Of a stretch of DNA of 64,000 nt, positions 35,458 to 43,025 are shown piece after piece (the first letter of the stretch is position 1; every line of letters begins with the position of its first letter). The stretch comes from Gemmatimonadota bacterium (GTDB lineage: Bacteria > Gemmatimonadota > Gemmatimonadetes > Longimicrobiales > Gaopeijiaceae), in the NCBI GenBank assembly GCA_041390105.1, contig JAWKQO010000001.1:491001-555000 (forward strand), written 5' to 3'. Under the pieces are notes generated by a model. The model saw only the letters and a list, made by a program, of their open reading frames with translations. It was not told the origin of the DNA and searched no databases. Position numbers and translations under genes: made by a program.

Positions 35458-36885
35458 CTACCCCGCCTGGCCGAGCCCGAGCACGTCCCTCAGGAATCCG
35501 TTCGCGAAGGTGCCGGTGGGATCGACCCGCCGGCACTGTCGCACGAATTCCGGCAACTCCGGATAGAGCCGAGCGATCCGGTCCTGGTCGAGCGGCATCC
35601 ACTTGCCCCAGTGCGGACGTGCCCCCAGCTCGTCGGCCAACAGCGGCGCGAGGACGGCGCAGAGTCGGAAGAAGGGCTCCCGAGGTTCGACGTAGGTGAT
35701 CAAGCTGATCGCGTACCAGACGTGGGCCCCCGCAGCCATGGACAACAGCGTCTCGTCCGGGAGGATGCGACGAACGCAGATCGGGTAGTGATGGGTGTAC
35801 GTGCCGCCCAGGGCCCGCAGGGGAGCCTCCACCCCGGCGCGTAGGGCGGCCTCCTCCAAGGGAGTGCTGGGCTGCCAGGAGGCGTCGTCGGCCAGCTGCA
35901 GGATCTCCGTCACGCGCTCCAGAGCGAGGGCCAGTCGCTCCTCCGGCACGAACAGCTCCATCTCCAGATGCCGGAACAACTCGTGTTCCATGACCAGCAT
36001 CCGATCCGAGGCGTCGGTCACCTCCACGTCCTCGACCAGGAAGCGGAGCAGCAGGCGGCGGAACGCCCACCGGATGGCGGGGGGGCTACGAAGTACGGCT
36101 GCCACCGTCTTGATCACGAGGTGGAGCCCGAGGTCGAGGGCCAGCAGCCAGTAGAAGCGATAGAGCAGGGCTGCCGGTCGAACGCGGGGAAGCGGGACCG
36201 CGCGCCGGGCCTGCACCACGAAGTCCCAGCGGTGCGGGATCAGGTAGAACTGCTGGAGGGGGTGCGTGCGCTCCATGGCGAGCACCTGGTCCAGGGTCTG
36301 GCGGCGCGTGAGGACCTCACGGATCCCGAACCTGGGGACCACGGGCAATTCGAGGCTGGTGACCACACCCAGCGCCCCCAGGCCGCAGCGTGTGGCGCGC
36401 AGCAGGGGGCCCGGCTGGTCCACATCGATCATCCGGGGAGGGTCGTCGGGATGCGGGCCATAGACGGCCAAGCGGACGGACAGGACGTAGTGGGAGAGGG
36501 AGTGGCGGCCCGACCCATGGGTGCCCGTGGCCACGGCCCCGGCCACCGTCTGCTCGGTGATCAGCCCCAAAGACGGGAGCGTCAGCCCCCGACGGCGCAG
36601 CACCCGCAGCAACCGTTTGAGGCGGCACCCGGCGCCGACCCGCACCCGCCTTCGGTCGGGGGCCACCTCGATCCCCCGGAAGTGGCGCAGGTCGACGGAT
36701 AGGCCATCCGTGACGATCAGCGGGCTCCACGAGTGCCCTGCGCCGCGGACCCGGATGCCCTGGGAGCGGGCCTGGGCCAGTAGCCCCAGGAGCTCCTCCT
36801 CGGAGCGCGGCGCCGCCCGCCCGCCGGGGCGGAAGGTGAGGTTGCCGCCGAAGTTGGTCAGGGGGCGGAACATGGGATGCTCCAT
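35458..36885 (-). CDS. FAD-dependent oxidase of the ALO/L-gulonolactone oxidase family
   Basis: A 475-residue flavoprotein of the vanillyl-alcohol-oxidase fold. The FAD domain carries GAGHSWSPL (residues 48-56), whose His is the position of covalent FAD attachment in relatives, and GAVATGTHGSG. The C-terminal ALO domain ends with ARPHWGKW and RVDPTGTFANGFLRDVLG, both typical of D-arabinono-1,4-lactone oxidase and sugar-alcohol oxidases. The substrate is probably a sugar lactone or alditol, with oxygen or a dehydrogenase partner as acceptor. The gene stands alone and converges on ridA with a 32-bp gap. Confidence 0.87.
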   Translation of the reverse strand: MEHPMFRPLTNFGGNLTFRPGGRAAPRSEEELLGLLAQARSQGIRVRGAGHSWSPLIVTDGLSVDLRHFRGIEVAPDRRRVRVGAGCRLKRLLRVLRRRGLTLPSLGLITEQTVAGAVATGTHGSGRHSLSHYVLSVRLAVYGPHPDDPPRMIDVDQPGPLLRATRCGLGALGVVTSLELPVVPRFGIREVLTRRQTLDQVLAMERTHPLQQFYLIPHRWDFVVQARRAVPLPRVRPAALLYRFYWLLALDLGLHLVIKTVAAVLRSPPAIRWAFRRLLLRFLVEDVEVTDASDRMLVMEHELFRHLEMELFVPEERLALALERVTEILQLADDASWQPSTPLEEAALRAGVEAPLRALGGTYTHHYPICVRRILPDETLLSMAAGAHVWYAISLITYVEPREPFFRLCAVLAPLLADELGARPHWGKWMPLDQDRIARLYPELPEFVRQCRRVDPTGTFANGFLRDVLGLGQAG

Positions 36886-37025
36886 CCACAGAAGTTTGGG
36901 AGGTGGGTCGGGGGTGGCGCTGGCTACCCCGGCGGATCCTGATCTGGGTCCCTGGGCCCGAGCTAGCGGGGCCGGGGGCCCGCTCCAGGTGGGTCAGGGC
37001 TGACGCACCCAAGCCCGCTCTCAGC

Positions 37026-37055
37026 TTGACACGGCCGGTGCTCCCGTCTTACCAG
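37026..37055 (+). promoter_or_regulatory. Possible promoter for the susC-susD unit
   Basis: TTGACA at 37026-37031 matches the -35 consensus exactly. The best -10 is weak: TTACCA at 17 bases or TACCAG at 18. If used, it leaves a 5' untranslated leader of roughly 110 bases. Confidence 0.3.
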
Positions 37056-37147
37056 GGGAATACTCGACCCAATCTCGTTCCGCATCCCATCTGCGCCTAT
37101 GCCTGGCGTGGTTCGTGGGGGCGGATCGGGATGGGGACGTATGTATT

Positions 37148-37166
37148 CTCCAAACCCATTTGGGGG
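37148..37166 (+). promoter_or_regulatory. Hairpin covering the susC ribosome-binding site
   Basis: Bases 37148-37154 pair with 37159-37165 (seven pairs, one wobble) around a CCCA loop. The 3' arm includes the GGGGGA Shine-Dalgarno (37162-37167), eight bases before the susC ATG, so folding would hide it. Confidence 0.4.
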
Positions 37167-37174
37167 ACACCCAC

Positions 37175-40100
37175 ATGATCCGTCCAACGTCCGTTGGCCT
37201 GAGGTCGTGGATCGGGCTCGCCGCCGGGGCCGTGATGGCTCTCGGTCTGGCGTTCGCTCCGTCTGCGGTCCAGGCACAACAGAGCACCGGCGTGATCGCG
37301 GGCACGATCACGGACGCAGGTTCTCAGCGTCCGCTCGAGTCCGCCCAGGTCTTCATCGAGGGGACCGGCATCGGCGCTCTGACAAACTCCTCCGGCCGCT
37401 ACATTCTTCTGAATGTCCCGGCGGGAACGCACACGATCCGTGTGCAGCTGGTGGGCTACAAGGAGGGCACGTCCACCGTCACCGTAACGTCCGGCCAGTC
37501 CTCCGTGGCCGACGTGGCCATTTCGCAGACCGCCATCGAGCTGTCCGAGATCGTGGTCACGGGCGCCGGCGTGGCGACCGAGAAGAGAAAGCTCGGCAAC
37601 ACCATCGCCACCGTCGACGTCTCCGAGCTGCAGGACGCGCCCATCGCGGACGTGTCCCAGCTGCTGCAGGGCCGCGAGCCCGGCGTGGTCGGGGGCATCG
37701 GCTCCGGCACCACCGGTGAGGGCTCGTCGATCCGCATCCGCGGTTCCGCGTCGCTCTCCCAGTCCAACGAGCCGATCGTCTACATCGACGGCATCCGGGT
37801 GGACAACTCGGGTGGCTTCGCCGGCAACCAGATCGGCGCGGGCGGCCAGGGCCGCACGTCGCGTCTCGACGACATCGATCCGTCCACGATCGAGCGCATC
37901 GAGATCCTGAAGGGCGCCGCGGCCGCCACGCTGTACGGCACCGAGGCCTCCAACGGCGTGATCCAGATCTTCACCAAGCGGGGCCGCCAGGGCACGCCGC
38001 GCTTCACCTTCGAGGTGCAGCAGACGGCGATCACCACGCCCAAGGACCGCATGCAGAACCTCGCGGACTTCCCGCGTGACGCGGCAGACGCGGCGCGCAT
38101 GAACAGCATGTTCGGCGCCGGCGTGTCGCCGTTCGACGTGTACGAGTATCCGCTGCTCCAGAACCTGTTCAACACGGGCTACGGGCAGACGTACGCCGCG
38201 TCGGTCACGGGCGGCAGCGACCTGATCACGTACTTCGCGTCGGGCCGCTATTCGTCCGAGAACGGTCCCTTCGACGGCACCAACCTGCCGGTGAACGGTC
38301 AGACCGTCGACCTGAGCGTGCCGGAGACGGGCGGGATCGCGGAGGACATCAACCGCCGCGTCCAGACCAACCTGAACCTGAACATCTTCCCCATGGAGAA
38401 GCTGTCGTTGCGGCTCTCCTCGCTGTACTCGGAAGTGCATCAGGAGACACCCAACAACGGCAACAACATCTACGGCGGCTTCTCGTCCGCGCTCATGGCG
38501 CAGCTGCGCCTGGCCAATCCGGACAACCTCTTCGGCGCGCCGGCCTTCGCCACGCTCCGCGAGAACCTGCAGCAGTACACGGTGGGCGACACGCGCCACT
38601 TCGCGGGTAGCCTGAACGCCAACTACGAAGTGCGGGAAGGGCTGGTGCTCGACGGAACCTTCGGCGTCGACCTGGTCTCGGAAGAGGCCTACGACTTCCG
38701 CCCCTACGGCTGGAACGTGGACGGCTTCTCGTCCTCGACCCCCGAGGGTGACCGCAACATCAGCGACCGCACGAACCGCGAGATCACCGCGGATGCCAAG
38801 ATGTCCTGGGTGCGTCGCTTCGGTGAGCGTTTCGAGAGCACCTTCCTGGCCGGTGGCCAGGGCTTCCTGGTGCAGGAGACCACCTCCGGTGGCGGCGGCT
38901 CCCGCTTCCCCGGACCCGGCCTCGAGGTCGCTCAGGCCGGTGCCGACCAGTACGTGTCGGAGCGCTGGGAGAAGAACACCCAGGTCGGTGGTTACCTCCA
39001 GGAGCAGCTGGGCATCAACGACTACGTCTTCGTGACGGTGGGTGGCCGTTGGGACGCCAACTCGGCGTTCGGTGAGAACTTCAACACCGCCTTCTATCCG
39101 AAGGCCTCGATCTCGTTTATCCCGACGGATGCCTTCGGGTGGGAGAGCGAGACGGTCTCGACCTTCCGCCTGCGTGCGGCCATCGGGCAGTCCGGCTTGC
39201 AGCCGGGCGCCTTCGATCGCTTCACCACCTACTCGCCCTACGCGTACGTGGACGGCGCCGGCGTGCGCCCCTCGAACCTGGGCAACAACGACCTCAGCCC
39301 TGAGGTCTCCACCGAGTGGGAAGTCGGCGCCGAGTTCGGTTTCTTCAACGACCGCGCCGCCATCGACGTCACGTACTGGGACCGCACGGTCACCGACGCG
39401 CTCGTCGACCAGCAGTTCCCGCCCAGCGGCGGCTTCCAGAACCGGCAGCTGGTGAACATCGGCGAGCTGGTGGCCTCGGGCTTCGAGATCGGCGCCCAGG
39501 GCTCGCTCTATCAGGGCGACAACATCAGCATCAACGTGAACGCCAACGCGTCGTACATCACCGAGGAGATCACCAGCCTCGGTGGCGCCGCGCCCATCAA
39601 GAGCGGCGGCTCGTATCCGCGCTACCGCAACTGGTTGGTCGAGGGCTACACGCCCGGCGCGTTCTTCGGTGCCAAGCTCGCCAGCGAGCTGGCCATTCCG
39701 CTCAACCTGGACGGGTCCTGCACGGAGCCCAGCCAGGCGCAGGCGTTGGCCTACTTCGCCGGCCCGGTCAACCCCAGCTCGTTCAAGCCGCTGGCCTACG
39801 GCAACTCCGACTTCGGAGTGGCGGACGGCACGCTGGCTTCGCACAACTGCGGGCACGGTCTGCTGCAGAGCTACAACGGCAAGCCGAATCCGGACTGGCA
39901 GGGCTCGTTCGGGATGAACATCGCGTTCCTCGACAACTTCGAGCTCGTCAGCAACTTCGAGTACAAGTTCGGCAACTACTGGCACCAGAACCTGTCCGGT
40001 GAGTTCCGGCAGGCCAATGCCGTCATCGGCCGCAACACGCCGCGCGCCGCCGAGCTCTACTCGACCATGCTCAACCCTGCGTCGTCTGCCCAGCAGCGTC

Positions 40101-40447
40101 TGGATGCGGCTATCGCCTGGGCGCGCGAGATCGAGGCCCTCGCTCCCATGAGTGGTCTGAACTCGACGTTCAAATCGGACTTCCTGCGTTGGCGCGAGCT
40201 GTCCCTCACCTACCGCATGCCCTCTGAGTTCGTGGAGCGGCTGGGGTTGGCCACCGGTACGCTGAACCTGGGCGTCCGCAACCTGAAGCTGTGGGTGAAC
40301 GGCGAGTACAACGGCATGGACCCGGAAGGCAACGTGGTCGGCCGCAGCTCGGATGGCGGCATCGACAACAACTTCCTGCAGGGCGTCGAGGGCTGGGGCG
40401 TTCCGACCCCGCGGCGTCTCACCGCGTCGCTCCGCGTGAGCTTCTGA
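37175..40447 (+). CDS. SusC/RagA-type TonB-dependent outer-membrane transporter
   Basis: A 1090-residue outer-membrane porin-like receptor that takes up a bound ligand with TonB energy. A signal peptide (to about residue 34, AVQAQ) is followed by a CarboxypepD_reg-like domain (GVIAGTITDAGSQRPLESA), a TonB-box-like stretch (LSEIVVTGAG), the plug with the SusC hallmarks NEPIVYIDGIRVD and IEILKGAAAATLYGTEASNGVI, and a beta-barrel ending in the C-terminal Phe of SLRVSF. The SusD partner follows after 17 bp. No glycosidase, peptidase or sigma/anti-sigma pair is next to it, so the ligand is unknown. ATG 37175 is fixed by signal peptide and Shine-Dalgarno. Confidence 0.95.
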   Translation: MIRPTSVGLRSWIGLAAGAVMALGLAFAPSAVQAQQSTGVIAGTITDAGSQRPLESAQVFIEGTGIGALTNSSGRYILLNVPAGTHTIRVQLVGYKEGTSTVTVTSGQSSVADVAISQTAIELSEIVVTGAGVATEKRKLGNTIATVDVSELQDAPIADVSQLLQGREPGVVGGIGSGTTGEGSSIRIRGSASLSQSNEPIVYIDGIRVDNSGGFAGNQIGAGGQGRTSRLDDIDPSTIERIEILKGAAAATLYGTEASNGVIQIFTKRGRQGTPRFTFEVQQTAITTPKDRMQNLADFPRDAADAARMNSMFGAGVSPFDVYEYPLLQNLFNTGYGQTYAASVTGGSDLITYFASGRYSSENGPFDGTNLPVNGQTVDLSVPETGGIAEDINRRVQTNLNLNIFPMEKLSLRLSSLYSEVHQETPNNGNNIYGGFSSALMAQLRLANPDNLFGAPAFATLRENLQQYTVGDTRHFAGSLNANYEVREGLVLDGTFGVDLVSEEAYDFRPYGWNVDGFSSSTPEGDRNISDRTNREITADAKMSWVRRFGERFESTFLAGGQGFLVQETTSGGGGSRFPGPGLEVAQAGADQYVSERWEKNTQVGGYLQEQLGINDYVFVTVGGRWDANSAFGENFNTAFYPKASISFIPTDAFGWESETVSTFRLRAAIGQSGLQPGAFDRFTTYSPYAYVDGAGVRPSNLGNNDLSPEVSTEWEVGAEFGFFNDRAAIDVTYWDRTVTDALVDQQFPPSGGFQNRQLVNIGELVASGFEIGAQGSLYQGDNISINVNANASYITEEITSLGGAAPIKSGGSYPRYRNWLVEGYTPGAFFGAKLASELAIPLNLDGSCTEPSQAQALAYFAGPVNPSSFKPLAYGNSDFGVADGTLASHNCGHGLLQSYNGKPNPDWQGSFGMNIAFLDNFELVSNFEYKFGNYWHQNLSGEFRQANAVIGRNTPRAAELYSTMLNPASSAQQRLDAAIAWAREIEALAPMSGLNSTFKSDFLRWRELSLTYRMPSEFVERLGLATGTLNLGVRNLKLWVNGEYNGMDPEGNVVGRSSDGGIDNNFLQGVEGWGVPTPRRLTASLRVSF

Positions 40448-40464
40448 GGATGAGGAGCCGAACG

Positions 40465-41784
40465 ATGCAAACGATGAAGAAGACGTTCGCGGTTGCTGCG
40501 CTGGTGGGTGTGTTCGCCTCCACGGGCTGCGGCATCCTCGACGTGAACAACCCGAACAACCTCACGGAGGAGAGCCTGTCCAAGACGCAGGCCGCCGCCG
40601 CCGTGGTGAACGGCGCGCTCGCCCTCGCGGCGGTCGCCGTCAGCGACATCTGGCAGGTGTATGGTGTCGCCACGGACGAGCTGGTGTGGACCGGGTCTCG
40701 GGATGCTTGGCAGGCGCTGGACTACGGGTTCCTCTCCAATGCGGAGAACGAGTTCACCGACGTGGCCTATCCGGAGCTGGCCCAGGCCCGCTGGATGGCG
40801 GACGAGGCCGTTCGCCTGGTCAAGGTGCACGTGGACGAGGGGCTGACCGAGTTCAACGGCACCCTGGCCAAGGCCTACCTCACCGCGGGCACCCTCTACA
40901 CGGTGATCGGTGAGGTCCAGCAGGAGATGACGTTCTCCAATAAGCGCGAAGCCGGGGCTCCTGTGCCGGCCGCGCAGATGCCCAGCGTCTTCGACGACGC
41001 AGTCTCCCGGTTGGACCAGGCGGTGTCGCTGGCCCGGGCCGCGGGTGACGGCGAAGTCGAGACGCGCGCGCTGGCCATGAGGGCCCGTGCCAAGTTTGCC
41101 AAGGGCATTCGCGCGAAGATCCAGCCGTCGGTCAACACCGCCTCGCCGCTGGTGCAGGACGCGGGCGCGGCGGCCGACGCCAATGCGGCGTTGGCGCTCA
41201 TGGGTGGGACCGACTGGCACTGGGACTTCGAGTACAGCGCCTCGACGGTGACCAACCAGCTGGCCAGCTGGATCAACAGCCGCGCGGAGAACCGCGTGGG
41301 GCCGGCGTACGTGGTACCCGATCCGCTCGACATCAAGAAGTTCATCGGGATCTCGCTCGAGGACCCGATCGATGGCGGCCCGGACCGGGAGATCGATCGT
41401 CGCGTCAACGGCTTCTTCGTGGCCGGGCTGGTCTACCAGCCGCTGCTCATCGTGGATGAGCGGCAGATGCACATGATCGTGGCGGAGAATGCGTTGGCCG
41501 GTGGCAACAGCGCCGCTTTCGCCGATGCGATCAACGCCGTGCGCGTGGACCTGGACGGTGTGACGGCCTTCTCCGGCCAGATCTCCGACCGGGCCATGTT
41601 GGAGCACGAGCGCAAGGTGAACACGTTCCTGACCGGCCAGCGCTTGGCCGACATGTACCGCTTCGGGATCGTGGATGCGGACTGGCAGCCGAACGGAGAT
41701 GCCCGCTCGGCGCCTGGCACGTTGCTGCCCATCACCATCACCGAGATCCGTTCGAACTGCCACATGAACGGGGTGGGCTGCTGA
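40465..41784 (+). CDS. SusD/RagB-family nutrient-binding lipoprotein
   Basis: A 439-residue outer-membrane lipoprotein that forms the lid of the SusC channel. The N-terminal helix ends in STGC, then the typical SusD start ILDVNNPNNLTEESL. The helical TPR-like core is followed by the conserved end of the family, with EHERKVNTFLTGQRLADMYRFG. ATG 40465 has GAGGAG seven bases upstream; an ATG at 40450 would overlap that Shine-Dalgarno. Pairing with SusC is certain from position; the substrate is not readable. Confidence 0.92.
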   Translation: MQTMKKTFAVAALVGVFASTGCGILDVNNPNNLTEESLSKTQAAAAVVNGALALAAVAVSDIWQVYGVATDELVWTGSRDAWQALDYGFLSNAENEFTDVAYPELAQARWMADEAVRLVKVHVDEGLTEFNGTLAKAYLTAGTLYTVIGEVQQEMTFSNKREAGAPVPAAQMPSVFDDAVSRLDQAVSLARAAGDGEVETRALAMRARAKFAKGIRAKIQPSVNTASPLVQDAGAAADANAALALMGGTDWHWDFEYSASTVTNQLASWINSRAENRVGPAYVVPDPLDIKKFIGISLEDPIDGGPDREIDRRVNGFFVAGLVYQPLLIVDERQMHMIVAENALAGGNSAAFADAINAVRVDLDGVTAFSGQISDRAMLEHERKVNTFLTGQRLADMYRFGIVDADWQPNGDARSAPGTLLPITITEIRSNCHMNGVGC

Positions 41785-41821
41785 CGCCGAATCCTTCAGC
41801 TTGACTGAGGGTAGCAGAACG

Positions 41822-41860
41822 GGTCCGGGTCCTCGACCGAGTCGGTCGGGGGCCCGGACC
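41822..41860 (+). terminator. Strong hairpin after susD
   Basis: GGTCCGGGTCC (41822-41832) pairs with GGGCCCGGACC (41850-41860) with one wobble, and the enclosed CGACCGAGTCGGTCG can extend the fold. No T tract follows, so it may be a partial terminator or mRNA-stabilising structure before the next lipoprotein gene. Confidence 0.55.
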
Positions 41861-41898
41861 TTCGGCTAGCTGGCTGGGCCACGTCACGGAGGAGGAAG

Positions 41899-42363
41899 AT
41901 GATTCGTTCTTGTCTGAGAGGGCTGGCGGTTTTGGGGGGGGTCGGTGTCTTCTCGGGCCTTCCGGCCTGCAGTTGGTTCGAGGATCCCACCCCGGACACG
42001 GTACGGGTACTGGTGACCGGAGATGCGAGCACGCCAGCGGCGCTGATTGTATCGCAGTCCTTCAACGCTGGACTGACCGAGCGGGGGAGTACCGCAGTGT
42101 CGCTATTCGCTGCCGACACGCTGATCCGGACGCTCCCGTTCGACACTGTGATCAACCTGGTGGGAGGCATCGACCAGGGCGACGCCAAGCGTTTCTTCTT
42201 CGAGGCGCAGCGGGATCAGGAGAACCTCAGCAACGTCCAGGTCAGGATCTATCTGGACTCGGATCTGCGCTTCGATGTGGGCGGGCCGCTGACTTCGCAG
42301 GAGATCTACCGTTGGGCGTACATTTTCAACCAGCTCTTCACCAATGTCATCGAAGTCATCTGA
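41899..42363 (+). CDS. Small lipoprotein of unknown function
   Basis: A 154-residue predicted lipoprotein; the lipobox is LPAC at about residue 21-24. I do not recognise the family. After the anchor there is VRVLVTGDASTPAALIVSQSF, then a beta-rich stretch with alternating hydrophobic residues (VQVRIYLDSDLRFDVG) and a C-terminal amphipathic segment (YRWAYIFNQLFTNVIEVI). The Shine-Dalgarno GGAGGAGGAAG directly before ATG is one of the best in the window. The gene lies behind susD, past a hairpin, and 16 bp before another lipoprotein gene; it may be an accessory of the SusCD system. Confidence 0.7.
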   Translation: MIRSCLRGLAVLGGVGVFSGLPACSWFEDPTPDTVRVLVTGDASTPAALIVSQSFNAGLTERGSTAVSLFAADTLIRTLPFDTVINLVGGIDQGDAKRFFFEAQRDQENLSNVQVRIYLDSDLRFDVGGPLTSQEIYRWAYIFNQLFTNVIEVI

Positions 42364-42379
42364 GGGGAGGGGGGAGCTC

Positions 42380-42886
42380 GTGGGAAGCGATCCGAAGAGC
42401 GGTCGGGTTCCAGGACGAGCCGTCGGCCTGGTGTTGACGCTGGCGCTTGCTGTGCTGGGATCGGGCTGCTACACGTTCCAGCCGGTGCAGGTGGCTTCTC
42501 CCGGAGAGCGGGTGCGCGCCCGGCTCACGGTGGAGGAGGCCATTCGTCAGAGCCAGGAGCGGGGTGAGCCCGTTCGTAACCTCGAGGGGACGGTGACGGG
42601 CCTGGAAGGGAATGTGCTGGACATGGAAGTGGTTACGGCGCGAGGACAGACCGTACAGCAGAACTTCCAGTTCGCGACGCGCTATTCCATCCCCATGTCC
42701 GGGATCGAGTCCCTGAGCCTGCGCCAGCTCGCTCCGGTGAAGACCGGAGCACTGGTCACCTTGTTGGCGGCGGGGGTCTATCTGGCCCTGGATGCGCTCG
42801 TCATCGACGGTGGTCTGTTCGGGGACAGCCGGCCGATCGACGTGAACCCGGCCTCACCGATCACTCCGTTCCGCCCGGTGCGCTGA
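42380..42886 (+). CDS. Small lipoprotein of unknown function
   Basis: A 168-residue predicted lipoprotein with lipobox GSGC followed by YTFQPV. The middle part (VRARLTVEEAIRQSQE, GTVTGLEGNVLDMEVV) looks like a small beta domain, and a second hydrophobic helix sits near the C-terminus (TGALVTLLAAGVYLALDALV). No family was recognised. I chose GTG 42380, which has a strong GGAGGGGGGAG upstream; the frame also opens at ATG 42344 inside the preceding gene. The gene is closed by a perfect intrinsic terminator. Confidence 0.7.
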   Translation: MGSDPKSGRVPGRAVGLVLTLALAVLGSGCYTFQPVQVASPGERVRARLTVEEAIRQSQERGEPVRNLEGTVTGLEGNVLDMEVVTARGQTVQQNFQFATRYSIPMSGIESLSLRQLAPVKTGALVTLLAAGVYLALDALVIDGGLFGDSRPIDVNPASPITPFRPVR

Positions 42887-42892
42887 CGAGAA

Positions 42893-42922
42893 ACCCCTCG
42901 GGCTGCGTCCCGAGGGGTCTTG
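42893..42922 (+). terminator. Intrinsic terminator after the lipoprotein pair
   Basis: A perfect 10-bp stem, ACCCCTCGGG (42893-42902) with CCCGAGGGGT (42909-42918), six-base loop, followed by CTTG. It starts seven bases after the stop codon. Confidence 0.85.
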
Positions 42923-43025
42923 CCCCACCTCGGGCCCCGGCCCACTCTCTCCCCCGAGAACCCCCTCGTTCCGGGGGGGTACCGCTCACGTCCGTTTTGG
43001 TCGGTCCCCACTGATCTGGATCCCG

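Noticed and set aside
35458..36885. Linking the ALO-type oxidase to the D-arabinose operon because of its family name
   Set aside because: It is more than 20 kb away, alone, and the family includes many lactone and alditol oxidases; no evidence connects the two.
37097..39985. Open frame of 962 codons opposite susC
   Set aside because: Same effect; the plus strand encodes a clear SusC protein and the antisense product has no start signal or motif.
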